Assembly (NCBI GenBank): GCA_045645165.1 | Contig: JAZRIF010000030.1 | Span: forward strand, 1 to 15,373 | Direction of reading: 5' to 3' | DNA from: CAMEON01 sp045645165 | GTDB taxonomy: Bacteria; Bacillota; Clostridia; Oscillospirales; CAG-272 | Length of the DNA: 15,373 bases | Position numbers and translations under genes: made by a program | Notes under the pieces: generated by a model | What the model saw: only the letters and a program-made list of their open reading frames with translations | What the model was told of the DNA's origin: nothing | The model's database searches: none | Shown here: positions 1 to 6,922 of the stretch, in pieces | Layout of the letters: each line of letters begins with the position of its first letter | Position numbering within the stretch: the first letter of the stretch is position 1

Positions 1-2
1 TC

Positions 3-260
3 AAGGCCGCCGCCGCTCTGACGGGGAACAAGAGGATCGAGATGGTACACGTCAAGGATCTCTTGGGTCTGACGGGCTACATCCGAGGCGGTTGCTCGCC
101 CATCGGCATGAAGAAGAAATTCCCCACCTACTTCGACGCCACCGCCGCCGACCATGAAACGATCACCGTGAGCGCGGGGGTCCGAGGGGCGCAGATGCTG
201 GTGGAAAGGGACGTGCTGGTGAGGTTCGTGGATGGGAAGCTCATCGACGTGGCGAAATAA
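3..260 (+). CDS. ybaK: Cys-tRNA(Pro) deacylase, YbaK/EbsC family (3' end only)
   Basis: Partial gene: the frame is open from the left edge and stops with TAA at 258-260, giving about 85 C-terminal residues. The run TGYIRGGCSPIGMKKKFPTY is the characteristic conserved block of YbaK/EbsC proteins, which hydrolyse Cys-tRNA(Pro) formed when ProRS mischarges tRNA(Pro) with cysteine. The lysine that is catalytic in this family lies upstream and is not in the window. The tail (AGVRGAQMLVERDVLVRFVDGKLIDVAK region) fits the normal C-terminal end of a protein of about 160 residues, so this is truncation by the window edge and not a broken gene. An internal ATG at 42 is too far inside the conserved domain to be the start. 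A T-rich hairpin follows directly at 270-296. Confidence 0.88.
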   Translation, partial: KAAAALTGNKRIEMVHVKDLLGLTGYIRGGCSPIGMKKKFPTYFDATAADHETITVSAGVRGAQMLVERDVLVRFVDGKLIDVAK

Positions 261-269
261 TTTTTGGCG

Positions 270-296
270 AAAAGAGGAGAATTTTCTTCTCTTTTT
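270..296 (+). terminator. Intrinsic terminator after ybaK
   Basis: Twelve-pair stem AAAAGAGGAGAA / TTCTTCTCTTTT (one G-U pair) with a very short T-rich loop and a T-tract running out of the right arm. It lies 9 nt after the ybaK stop. The last T overlaps the TGTCA box of the downstream promoter, so terminator and promoter are back to back. Confidence 0.65.
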
Positions 297-330
297 GTCA
301 TATGAGGGTGCGCGGGCGTGTTTATATAGG
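296..330 (+). promoter_or_regulatory. Putative ECF-type promoter P1 (upstream of sigma gene 460)
   Basis: TGTCA at 296-300, then 19 nt, then GTTTATATAGGT at 320-331. The same two boxes at the same spacing occur at 1638-1672 and 13689-13723. The GTC/GTT-type -10 box and TGWCA -35 box resemble ECF sigma promoters and not sigma-A promoters. The predicted start near 337 would leave a leader of about 120 nt before the gene at 460, longer than for the other two copies. Assignment to the neighbouring sigma factor is inference. Confidence 0.55.
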
Positions 331-459
331 TGAGGGCGGTTTGTGGATGATGGTTGGCTGCCTTGAAAATTTTTTTGATATTTTTCGTCTTTTCTGTAAT
401 ATTTCGGATTTTTTGGTGTCTATGTCTATGAGGAAGATCCCCGTGAAAGGAGACCGTAT

Positions 460-1002
460 ATGGAAGACCATCAGATCATAGAGCTATACTTTGCCCGTGA
501 CGAGCTGGCCATTGAGGAGACCGCCAAGCGGTACGGAAACGTATGCATGCAGGTGTCCATGGACATTCTGAAGGACCGCATGGATGCCGAGGAGTGCGTC
601 AGCGATACCTGGCTGAAAACGTGGCGCAGTATCCCGCCCCAGAGGCCCGCCGCCCTCAAGGCGTTTCTATGCCGCATCACCCGCAATCTGTCCATCAACC
701 GCCTGCGTGAGCGCCACGCGAGCCGCCGCGACCGCGACCTGACTCTGTCTCTGGAGGAGCTGGAGGACACCCTGTCCATTCCCGAGGAGCAGGCTGAGGG
801 GTTGTCGGAGCTTATTTCGGAGTTTCTGAAAAGCCTTGAGCGGGAGGATCGTCTCCTGTTCATGGGCCGCTACTGGCACGGTCACTCCGTCAAGGAGGTG
901 GCGAGGGAGCTGGGTATGTCCTCCAACGCTGCGGCGGTGAAGCTGTACCGCATACGGGAGGGACTGCGGGATTACCTCGCAGAAAGGGGGATCACCGTAT
1001 GA
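460..1002 (+). CDS. ECF-like sigma-70 family RNA polymerase sigma factor (copy 1)
   Basis: Protein of 180 residues with two sigma domains. Region 2 covers about residues 10-90 and includes DAEECVSDTWLKTW, followed by KAFLCRITRNLSINRLR, the region 2.3-2.4 block that melts and reads the -10 element. Region 4 covers about residues 120-175, with the helix-turn-helix ending in AAAVKLYRIREGLRDYL, which reads the -35. The small size and lack of regions 1 and 3 fit ECF-type factors. An AAAGGAG Shine-Dalgarno sequence precedes the ATG. The stop overlaps the next gene's start by 4 nt (ATGA), the usual sigma/anti-sigma coupling. It is a close paralogue of the sigma factor at 1718: about 109 of 180 positions are identical in my ungapped hand alignment. 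P1 upstream suggests autoregulation. Its exact ECF group is not determined. Confidence 0.9.
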   Translation: MEDHQIIELYFARDELAIEETAKRYGNVCMQVSMDILKDRMDAEECVSDTWLKTWRSIPPQRPAALKAFLCRITRNLSINRLRERHASRRDRDLTLSLEELEDTLSIPEEQAEGLSELISEFLKSLEREDRLLFMGRYWHGHSVKEVARELGMSSNAAAVKLYRIREGLRDYLAERGITV

Positions 1003-1571
1003 GCACCTTGAACGCATATCAACTGTTGGAGGCCATCGGCGGGGTGGACGACACCCTTGTGACCGAGTCTTTGGGATTTTTCTGCGGAGGGATCGAGGGG
1101 GGAACACTTCTCCCCGCTCCTACGTCGAAGCGCCCCCGCCGTCTGCTGGCAAGGATCGCCGCCGCGGGATTGGTCGCCGCCATGCTCTGCGGCGCGGTGA
1201 CGGTGGTGCCGCTTCTGGGTGGGCCGAACCTGTGGCAGGGCTTCTATGGGGTCATTGCGCCTCTGTTTAGCCCCGATGAGACCGAGAGCGAGGAGAATGT
1301 GACCGAGCCCGATGAGGAAGCCGAGGACACCGCTGAGGAGTCCGAGGAGGGGACCCGCAAGGAGAATACCGTTGTCGATCCCGATGATTACTTTGGCGGC
1401 GGGGTCGTACAGGATCCCCCCAAGACGCCGACGCCCAATATTCCCTCAACACCCAATCCCTCGCCTAATTTGCCCGGCTTTAACTGGGATCACGATCTGC
1501 CCAATACCCCTCCCGGCCCGACTACGACGCCCGGCCCCGGTCCTGTGCGGAATCCCAACTTGGGCGGCTGA
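999..1571 (+). CDS. Membrane-anchored putative anti-sigma factor with Pro-rich outer tail
   Basis: Protein of 190 residues in three parts. The cytoplasmic head (about 1-48) carries AIGGVDDTLVTESL and ends in the basic run SKRPRR. One membrane helix lies at about 49-74. The predicted outside part starts with a Glu/Asp/Thr-rich acidic stalk (about 92-125) and ends in a low-complexity Pro/Asn/Thr/Gly tail from about residue 133, with repeats like PTPNIPSTPNPSP. The basic residues before the helix predict N-in/C-out. The start overlaps the sigma stop by 4 nt (ATGA) and uses AAAGGGGG inside the sigma gene as ribosome binding site. Head, helix and acidic stalk match the gene at 2257, but the outer modules differ. 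Position and topology indicate an anti-sigma partner; no zinc-binding ZAS motif is visible, so this rests on context. The Pro-rich tail might span or contact the cell wall. Confidence 0.7.
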   Translation: MSTLNAYQLLEAIGGVDDTLVTESLGFFCGGIEGGTLLPAPTSKRPRRLLARIAAAGLVAAMLCGAVTVVPLLGGPNLWQGFYGVIAPLFSPDETESEENVTEPDEEAEDTAEESEEGTRKENTVVDPDDYFGGGVVQDPPKTPTPNIPSTPNPSPNLPGFNWDHDLPNTPPGPTTTPGPGPVRNPNLGG

Positions 1572-1578
1572 TCGGAAC

Positions 1579-1613
1579 ACCCCGCGGAATTTTCCTCCGC
1601 GGGGTACTGTTTT
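1579..1613 (+). terminator. Intrinsic terminator between the two sigma cassettes
   Basis: Ten-pair perfect GC-rich stem ACCCCGCGGA (1579-1588) / TCCGCGGGGT (1596-1605), 7-nt loop, then ACTGTTTT. The T-run is short, so some read-through into the second cassette is possible. It lies 8 nt after the stop at 1571. Confidence 0.75.
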
Positions 1614-1637
1614 AAAAAAACTCTTTTTTGAAAAGTC

Positions 1638-1672
1638 TGTCACATTTTCATGGGCGACGGGGTCTATATGGG
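1638..1672 (+). promoter_or_regulatory. Putative ECF-type promoter P2 (upstream of sigma gene 1718)
   Basis: TGTCA at 1638-1642, 19 nt, then GTCTATATGGGT at 1662-1673, followed by AAGGG. Boxes and spacing match P1 and P3 exactly in register. The predicted start is near 1679, about 40 nt before the ATG at 1718, a normal leader length. No sigma-A style TTGACA/TATAAT pair is visible here. Confidence 0.6.
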
Positions 1673-1717
1673 TAAGGGACGAAAAAACGCCGCGGCGGCC
1701 CCGGAAAGGAGCATCCT

Positions 1718-2260
1718 ATGGAAGATCAAAGAATCATTGAGTTGTATTTTGCCCGTGACGAGCGAGCCATTGCCGAAACGGCGAAAAGCTACGGGGAGGA
1801 CTGTATGCGGGTCTCCATGAATATTCTGCACAGCCATCCCGACGCGGAGGAGTGCGTCAACGACACCTACCTGCGGGCATGGAACAGCATGCCTCCCACG
1901 CGCCCTAACGTGTTGAAGGCGTTTCTCTGCAAGATCACCCGCAACCTGTCGCTCAACCGTCTGCGGGATATGCACCGCTTGGGGCGGGATGCGGATCTGA
2001 CGGTGTCTCTGACGGAGCTGGAGGAGTGCTTGGCTCTGCCCGAGGAGAACGGGGGAGAGATGGCGGAGGTCCTGTCGGATTTCTTGCGCGGGCAGGACAA
2101 GGCCGACCGCCTTTTGTTCATGGGGCGGTACTGGCACGGGATCTCCGTGGGTGAGCTGGCGATCCGCATGGGCATGAAGCCCAACACGGTGACGGTGCGG
2201 TTGAAGCGCACTCGCGAGCGACTGCACGCCTACCTGTCCGAAAGGGGGTACAAGGTATGA
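1718..2260 (+). CDS. ECF-like sigma-70 family RNA polymerase sigma factor (copy 2)
   Basis: Protein of 180 residues, the same length as its paralogue at 460 and about 60% identical to it by hand alignment. Region 2 contains DAEECVNDTYLRAWNSMPP and KAFLCKITRNLSLNRLR. Region 4 contains RLLFMGRYWHGISVGELA and the recognition helix region NTVTVRLKRTRERLHAYL. Between the paralogues the block RLLFMGRYWHG is invariant, while residues on both sides of the region 4 turn differ, which may shift -35 preference. The ribosome binding site GGAAAGGAG lies just upstream of the ATG. The stop overlaps the start of the gene at 2257 by 4 nt. P2 lies directly upstream, so autoregulation is likely. Tandem duplication of a sigma/anti-sigma cassette is the simplest origin. 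Confidence 0.9.
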   Translation: MEDQRIIELYFARDERAIAETAKSYGEDCMRVSMNILHSHPDAEECVNDTYLRAWNSMPPTRPNVLKAFLCKITRNLSLNRLRDMHRLGRDADLTVSLTELEECLALPEENGGEMAEVLSDFLRGQDKADRLLFMGRYWHGISVGELAIRMGMKPNTVTVRLKRTRERLHAYLSERGYKV

Positions 2261-3729
2261 CACGCTTGAACGGTATGGATATTCTGCTTTGCATGAATGA
2301 CATGGACGATGGACTGGTCATGGAATCCATGGAGCTGCTGGGCCCCGTTCTGCTGCAGACCCCCGCCCAAAAGCCCCGTCGGGGGCTATTCGGGTTGGTT
2401 GGCGCCTCGGCGTGGGCGGCGGCTGTCGGCATTGTGGTGGCGGTGGGACTGACGGTCTCGCTGATCCTGGGGGCTCCCAAGCTGACGGGAATGCTGGCGG
2501 CGCTCTTACATCCGGATGATACCCAGACCGAGGAGACGACGGCGGAGGAGCCCGAGGAGACCGAGCCCGAGGAGACCGAATCCTCCGAGGAGGATTCCGA
2601 GGCGGAGACCCGCGATCCCACCGCCTACACCAAGGGGCTGGTGATGGTCCTCATCCAAGGGGTAGACAGGCTCTACGCCACGGTGGACAACTATACGGGG
2701 ACGGATCCCGACGTGGTCATCCCCTCGGAGTATCGTGGGAATCCCGTGACCGCCATCGGGGCCCATACGTTTTACTCCAGTCGGAACCAATGCAAGATCA
2801 CCTCGGTCTACATCCCCGAGGGAGTGCGGGCTATTGGGAACAGCGCCTTTCGGGAGTGTACCGAGCTGAGGAGTCTGCATCTGCCTGCCAGCATAGAGCT
2901 GATCGATGATATGGCCTTTATGGGCTGTGGGAATCTGGAGAGCATCACGGTGGAGGAGGGGAATCCCTACTACCACGCGGTGAACAACTGCCTCATTGAG
3001 ACGGCCACGGGGAAGCTGATCCTGGGCTGTAAAAACTCAGTGATTCCCGACGACGGAAGCGTCAAGACCCTCGGCTTCGGGGCGTTCTACGAATGCGAGG
3101 GACTGACGGAAATCACCATTCCCGCAAGCGTGCGGAGCATGGAGGACAAGTGCTTCTACGGGTGTGCGTCCCTGGAAAGCGTGCAGATCGACGCGCCCTT
3201 GACCTCCCTCGGTGAGGGTGGTTTTTACGGCTGCGCCATGACGGGGATCGACCTGCCCGAGACCCTGACGGAGCTTTCCCAGTTCGTGTTCGCCAAGTGC
3301 AGTCGCCTCGCCTCCGTGACCATTCCCGACGGAGTGAAGACGGTACAGGGAAGTGCGTTCTCCGAGTGTACGGGGCTTTCCGAGATCACGATCCCTGCCT
3401 CTGTGACCTTCATCGGGTATGAGGCCTTCGGCTACTGCGAGGGCATTACGAGGGTGGTGGTGGAGGCCAACGTGACAAGCCTGGAGCTGGCGTTCAGCTC
3501 CTGCACGGGGATGCGTGAGATCCATCTGCCTGCAAGTCTGACCAAGATCGGCTCGAATGATTTCTTCCAATGTCGGAGCCTCACGGACATTTACTACGGA
3601 GGCACCTGCGCGCAATGGACGGAAATCGGAGGTATGGAGCATTACAGTGAAAGCCGTGAGATCCTCATCCATTGCTCCGATGGAGAATTGACCTTTGAAG
3701 AGCTGGATTCGGATGTGAGTCCGACTTGA
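2257..3729 (+). CDS. Membrane protein: anti-sigma-like head plus BspA-type leucine-rich repeats
   Basis: Protein of 490 residues. The cytoplasmic head (about 1-42) carries NDMDDGLVMESM, matching VDDTLVTESL in the paralogue at 999. One membrane helix lies at about 44-72. A Glu/Thr/Ser-rich acidic stalk covers about 86-118. From about 150 to 470 there are at least eight LRR_5/BspA-type repeats of about 23 residues, with motifs such as VYIPEGVRAIGNSAFRECTE and ITIPASVTFIGYEAFGYCEG. BspA-type repeats occur in surface proteins that bind host or matrix ligands. With the sigma gene overlapping by 4 nt, the likely role is a transmembrane anti-sigma factor whose LRR domain senses something outside the cell. 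The head is very short for an anti-sigma domain, so this is inference. Short 11-nt tandem repeats cross the stop codon. Confidence 0.82.
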   Translation: MTRLNGMDILLCMNDMDDGLVMESMELLGPVLLQTPAQKPRRGLFGLVGASAWAAAVGIVVAVGLTVSLILGAPKLTGMLAALLHPDDTQTEETTAEEPEETEPEETESSEEDSEAETRDPTAYTKGLVMVLIQGVDRLYATVDNYTGTDPDVVIPSEYRGNPVTAIGAHTFYSSRNQCKITSVYIPEGVRAIGNSAFRECTELRSLHLPASIELIDDMAFMGCGNLESITVEEGNPYYHAVNNCLIETATGKLILGCKNSVIPDDGSVKTLGFGAFYECEGLTEITIPASVRSMEDKCFYGCASLESVQIDAPLTSLGEGGFYGCAMTGIDLPETLTELSQFVFAKCSRLASVTIPDGVKTVQGSAFSECTGLSEITIPASVTFIGYEAFGYCEGITRVVVEANVTSLELAFSSCTGMREIHLPASLTKIGSNDFFQCRSLTDIYYGGTCAQWTEIGGMEHYSESREILIHCSDGELTFEELDSDVSPT

Positions 3730-3759
3730 GTCCGACCTGAGTCCGACATACGTCCGAAC
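3716..3759 (+). repeat. 11-nt tandem repeat spanning the LRR gene stop codon
   Basis: Three consecutive TGAGTCCGACN units (3716, 3727, 3738) and a degenerate fourth (TACGTCCGAAC at 3749). The second unit supplies the in-frame TGA at 3727-3729. Because 11 is not a multiple of 3, the three TGA triplets fall in all three frames. Confidence 0.85.
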
Positions 3760-3768
3760 AAGCCCCCT

Positions 3769-3805
3769 TGCCCACCGCTTTTCTTTGGCGGTGGGCATCT
3801 TTTTT
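3769..3805 (+). terminator. Intrinsic terminator after the LRR gene
   Basis: Perfect ten-pair stem TGCCCACCGC (3769-3778) / GCGGTGGGCA (3788-3797) with a 9-nt loop and the tail TCTTTTTT. It lies 40 nt after the stop and closes the second sigma cassette before the argS promoter. Confidence 0.93.
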
Positions 3806-3816
3806 GCGAAAAGGTA

Positions 3817-3845
3817 TTGCAAAATAAAGAAAAATGTGATATAAT
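3817..3845 (+). promoter_or_regulatory. Sigma-A promoter of argS
   Basis: TTGCAA (3817-3822), 17-nt spacer, TATAAT (3840-3845). The start near 3852 gives a leader of about 70 nt. The leader holds the inverted repeat GGTACCC (3857-3863) / GGGTACC (3889-3895) with a 25-nt loop and no T-run after it. Confidence 0.8.
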
Positions 3846-3923
3846 ATATCAGTTACGGTACCCGTAGCCTTTTGTCGCGCTTATTTTGGGGTACCACGAT
3901 ACTTTGGAAAGGAAGAAATCACT

Positions 3924-5642
3924 ATGATGCTTCAAATCAAGGCTCTGATCGCCGACGGCATTCTTGAGGGTGTGAAGTCCATCGCTCCCCAGAGCGACAT
4001 GACCGCCGAGGACGTGCTGGGGCTTCTGGAATACCCCCCCGATCCCGCTATGGGCGACATTGCGCTCCCCTGCTTCAAGCTAGCCAAGACCCTGCGCCGC
4101 TCCCCTGTGCAGATCGCGTCTACCCTTGCCCCTCTGGTGAGCGGTGAGGCTATTGAAAAGGCTGAGGCCGTCAACGGTTATCTGAATATTTACCTGTCGG
4201 GTGCGTACCTTGCAAACAAGGTCATCCCCGAGATCCTCGACAAGAAGGAGGCCTACGGCGCGCCCGACTTTGGCAAGGGCAAGACCGTGGTGCTGGACTA
4301 CTGCTCCCCCAACCTGGCAAAGCCCTTCCACATCGGTCATTTGGGTACCACGGTGATCGGTCACGCCCTCAAAAAGCTCCATGAGTTTGCGGGCTACGAG
4401 TGCGTGGGCATCAACTACCTGGGCGACTGGGGTACCCAGTTCGGTAAGATGATGGTGGCCTACAAGAAGTGGGGCGACCGCAAGACCGTAGAGGAGGGCG
4501 GCGTGGACGCTCTGGTGGATCTCTACGTCCGCATCAATAACGCGATCGCTGATGATCCCTCCCTCGCGGATGAGGCCAGAGCTGAGTTCTGCAAAATGGA
4601 GCAGGGAGACGAAGAAAATCTGGCTCTGTGGCGTTGGCTTGTGGAAAAGTCCGTGAAAGCCAATGATTTGACCCTGAACCAACTGGGGATTGCTTTTGAC
4701 AGCTATAAGGGTGAGTCTGCCTATACCGATCTTATGCCTGCACAGGTGCAGAGGCTCCGCGACTGCGGTTTGCTCAAGCTGGATGATGGCGCGTCCATTG
4801 TGGATCTCACGGAGTACGGTATGCCTCCCTGCCTGATCCTCAAGCGGGACGGCTCCTCCCTGTATCCCACCCGTGACATTGCCGCTGCGGTGGATCGCAA
4901 GGAGATGTACAACTTCGACAAGTGCATCTACGTCACCTCCAACCAGCAGATCCTCCACTTCCAGCAGTGGTTCAAGGTGGTGGAGCTGATGGGCTACGAT
5001 TGGCACGAGGGTCTGGTGCATATTCCTTACGGTACGGTGTCGGTCAACGGCGCCAAGCTGGCCACCAGAACCGGTAACGTGGTGCTTCTGAAGGATCTCT
5101 TCGCCGCCGCTATCGAGAAGGTGACCGAGATCATGGAGGAGAAGAACCCCGACCTGAAGGGCCGCGCGGATATCGCCGAGGCCGTGGGCGTGGGCGCCAT
5201 CGTGTTCTACTATCTCTCCAACAACCGCATCAAGGATATCAACTTCAACATGGAGGACGCCCTGTCCTTCGACGGCAACACGGGCCCCTACGTGCAGTAC
5301 ACCTACGCCCGTGCTTGCTCCATTCTGGAAAAGGCCGGCGGTGCAGTTGATTCCATCGACAGCATCACCCTGACCGATCCCGTGGAGAAGGCTCTCTGCG
5401 TGGCGCTGTCCCAGTACGAGGAGCGCGTCCGCGTGGCTCTGCGCGACTACGAGCCCTCGGTCATCACCCGTTACATTCTGGATGTGGCCACGGCGTTCAA
5501 CCGCTTCTACCATGAGTGCTCCATCTTCAACGCCGAGGATGAGTGTGTGAAGGCCACTCGTTTGGCTTTGACCGCGGCGACCAAGCACGTGCTGGGTAGC
5601 GCGTTTGGGTTGATTTGTCTGAGAAAGACTGAGAAGATTTGA
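3924..5642 (+). CDS. argS: Arginyl-tRNA synthetase
   Basis: Class I aminoacyl-tRNA synthetase that charges tRNA(Arg) with arginine using ATP; 572 residues, a normal length for the family. An N-terminal Add-1 (Arg_S N) domain covers about residues 1-90. The catalytic Rossmann domain follows, with SPNLAKPFHIGHLGTT; the HIGH signature is at about 136-139. The KMSK region reads KLATRTGNVVLLKDLF at about 377-392, a common degenerate form in ArgS where the second lysine is replaced. The C-terminal DALR anticodon-binding domain covers about 450-572 (YVQYTYARACSIL, then NRFYHECSIF). AAGGAAG at 3909-3915 sits 8 nt before the ATG at 3924; a second ATG follows immediately and could also be used. The gene has its own sigma-A promoter, with yebC following 125 nt downstream. 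Confidence 0.97.
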   Translation: MMLQIKALIADGILEGVKSIAPQSDMTAEDVLGLLEYPPDPAMGDIALPCFKLAKTLRRSPVQIASTLAPLVSGEAIEKAEAVNGYLNIYLSGAYLANKVIPEILDKKEAYGAPDFGKGKTVVLDYCSPNLAKPFHIGHLGTTVIGHALKKLHEFAGYECVGINYLGDWGTQFGKMMVAYKKWGDRKTVEEGGVDALVDLYVRINNAIADDPSLADEARAEFCKMEQGDEENLALWRWLVEKSVKANDLTLNQLGIAFDSYKGESAYTDLMPAQVQRLRDCGLLKLDDGASIVDLTEYGMPPCLILKRDGSSLYPTRDIAAAVDRKEMYNFDKCIYVTSNQQILHFQQWFKVVELMGYDWHEGLVHIPYGTVSVNGAKLATRTGNVVLLKDLFAAAIEKVTEIMEEKNPDLKGRADIAEAVGVGAIVFYYLSNNRIKDINFNMEDALSFDGNTGPYVQYTYARACSILEKAGGAVDSIDSITLTDPVEKALCVALSQYEERVRVALRDYEPSVITRYILDVATAFNRFYHECSIFNAEDECVKATRLALTAATKHVLGSAFGLICLRKTEKI

Positions 5643-5647
5643 TTTTA

Positions 5648-5731
5648 ACGGGCGAACGCAGTTCGCCCCTACGGGGATTTTGTTCCTTGAATATTTTCTA
5701 CGAATTGTAGGGGCGAACTGTGTTCGCCCGT
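5648..5731. repeat. Palindromic REP/BIME-like intergenic repeat
   Basis: Two 25-nt arms, 5648-5672 and 5707-5731, are reverse complements with one mismatch. Each arm is itself a hairpin: GGGCGAAC-GCA-GTTCGCCC in the left and the same 8-nt arms with another 3-nt loop in the right. The middle 34 nt are AT-rich. The layout, two inverted small palindromes facing each other, is that of REP-pair (BIME) or short MITE elements. There is no T-run, so it is not a standard terminator, though it is the only strong structure between argS and yebC. No target-site duplication is obvious. Confidence 0.8.
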
Positions 5732-5767
5732 AACCATTGAAAATAATTATTTTGAGAGGTATATATC

Positions 5768-6502
5768 ATGTCCGGACATAGCAAATGGGCAAACATCAAG
5801 CACAAGAAAGAAAAGACCGACAAGGCCAAGGCCAAGATTTTTACCAAGATTGGTAAGGAGCTGACCATCGCCGTTAAGGAGGGCGGTCCCGATCCCGCTT
5901 CCAACTCCAAGCTGCGCGATCTGATCCAGAAGGCAAAGGCCAACAACGTTCCCAACGAGAACATTGAGCGCACCATCAAGAAGGCCGAGGGCACCAAGGG
6001 CGAGAGCTTCGAGGAGATCACCTACGAGGGCTACGGCCCCGCAGGTGTGGCCGTTATCGTGGTCACCTCCACCGACAACCGCAACCGTACCGCGGGCAAC
6101 GTCCGCTCCTACTTCTCCAAGTACCACGGCAACATGGGTACTTCGGGTTGCGTGAGCTTCATGTTCGAGGATAAGGGTATGATCGTCATCAATGACGAGG
6201 ACGGCGACTACGAGGAGGACACCCTCATGGAGCAGGCTCTGGAGGCCGGCGCTGAGGACTTCGCCGCCACCGAGGGTATTTACGAGATCACCACCGATCC
6301 CGCTGACGTATACGCCATCGCTGACGAGCTGAAGGCTCTGGGCTACAACCTCAACTCCGCCGAGGTTACCAAGATCCCCTCCACCTACACCGAGCTGACT
6401 TCCGAGGACGACATCAAGTTCATGGGTCTGCTTCTGGATATGCTGGAAGAGGATGATGACGTGCTGGACGTCTACCACAACTGGGAGAACAGCGATCGCT
6501 AA
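5768..6502 (+). CDS. yebC: YebC/PmpR (TACO1) family protein
   Basis: Protein of 244 residues, typical for the family. The start MSGHSKWANIKHKKEKTDKA and the block PNENIERTIKKAEG are the hallmark conserved N-terminal segments. The central GYGPAGVAVIVVTSTDNRNR segment and the acidic C-terminal third (DMLEEDDDVLDVYHNW) complete the usual three-domain fold. Family members have been described as DNA-binding regulators (PmpR) and as translation factors that relieve ribosome stalling at proline-rich stretches; the sequence alone cannot separate these roles. GAGAGG at 5754-5759 provides a ribosome binding site 8 nt before the ATG. No convincing private promoter is seen, so co-transcription with argS through the palindromic repeat is possible. 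A strong terminator follows at 6544. Confidence 0.95.
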   Translation: MSGHSKWANIKHKKEKTDKAKAKIFTKIGKELTIAVKEGGPDPASNSKLRDLIQKAKANNVPNENIERTIKKAEGTKGESFEEITYEGYGPAGVAVIVVTSTDNRNRTAGNVRSYFSKYHGNMGTSGCVSFMFEDKGMIVINDEDGDYEEDTLMEQALEAGAEDFAATEGIYEITTDPADVYAIADELKALGYNLNSAEVTKIPSTYTELTSEDDIKFMGLLLDMLEEDDDVLDVYHNWENSDR

Positions 6503-6543
6503 GGCGACCGCCGATCGTTGATCGCCGATGTTGTAAATGATTG

Positions 6544-6592
6544 AAAAAGAAACAACCGGAGGCCTTGCGTGGGCTTTCGGTTGTTTCTTTTT
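6544..6592 (+). terminator. Intrinsic terminator after yebC
   Basis: Fifteen-pair perfect stem AAAAAGAAACAACCG (6544-6558) / CGGTTGTTTCTTTTT (6578-6592), with a smaller GGCC/GGGC-like pairing in the loop. A-tract and T-tract on the two flanks make it potentially bidirectional. Confidence 0.93.
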
Positions 6593-6607
6593 GGCTTTCA
6601 AATTGCA

Positions 6608-6803
6608 GTTTATAGGGGAACGGGAGAACGCCAAAGAGGAACTTCTTAAAAGAAGTTCCTCTCTGGACTCTCTTCAAGAACTTTCAAAAATGATTATTTA
6701 TCAATGTTTTTTGAAAGTTTTTGGGAGTCCAGAACCCTTTTTTCAAAAAGGGTTCTGGTGGGGGGCAGGGGTGAAACCCCTGCTCGATAAATCCAAATTT
6801 GAA
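6608..6803 (+). repeat. Hairpin-rich intergenic element, copy A (before the flippase gene)
   Basis: About 196 nt made of consecutive hairpins. I: 12-pair GAGGAACTTCTT palindrome at 6636-6661. II: AACTTTCAAAAA (6679-6690) / TTTTTGAAAGTT (6708-6719), with outer arms CTGGACTC / GAGTCCAG. III: 14-pair stem at 6729-6758 with a TC loop. IV: GCAGGGG / CCCCTGC at 6765-6783. It ends in the palindrome CAAATTTGAA. The same order recurs in direct orientation at 8363-8547. No protein is encoded convincingly. It fills most of the gap between the yebC terminator and the flippase promoter. It may be a MITE-like repeat or a structured RNA; I cannot decide. Confidence 0.75.
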
Positions 6804-6854
6804 CTCGTCCTCTACCTCTCAACCACCGGTTTCAGAAAATTTACGCGGTTCCTC

Positions 6855-6883
6855 TTGACTATTCTCGGATATTTTGGTACAAT
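6855..6883 (+). promoter_or_regulatory. Sigma-A promoter of the flippase gene
   Basis: TTGACT (6855-6860), 17-nt spacer, TACAAT (6878-6883). Start near 6890, leader about 33 nt, followed by a strong GGAAGGGGAGGGG ribosome binding region before the ATG at 6923. Confidence 0.82.
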
Positions 6884-6922
6884 AAATAGATAGGAAACAA
6901 CTGCGGAAGGGGAGGGGATCGT

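Noticed and set aside
3846..3923. T-box riboswitch in the argS leader (GGGGTACCACG resembles part of the T-box consensus)
   Set aside because: The leader is only about 70 nt, has no room for a specifier stem-loop, and no terminator follows the inverted GGTACCC repeat.
4080..5588. Long open frame antisense to argS (about 500 codons)
   Set aside because: It mirrors the third-position GC bias of argS, encodes low-complexity Val/His/Gly/Leu-rich protein and has no recognisable domain.
5737..5765. Sigma-A promoter for yebC (TTGAAA, 17 nt, TATATA)
   Set aside because: The -10 would end 2 nt before the ATG, so transcription would begin inside the gene and lose the GAGAGG ribosome binding site.
6537..6893. 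Open frame across the repeat element before the flippase gene
   Set aside because: It starts inside the yebC terminator, covers the hairpin array and has no coding character.
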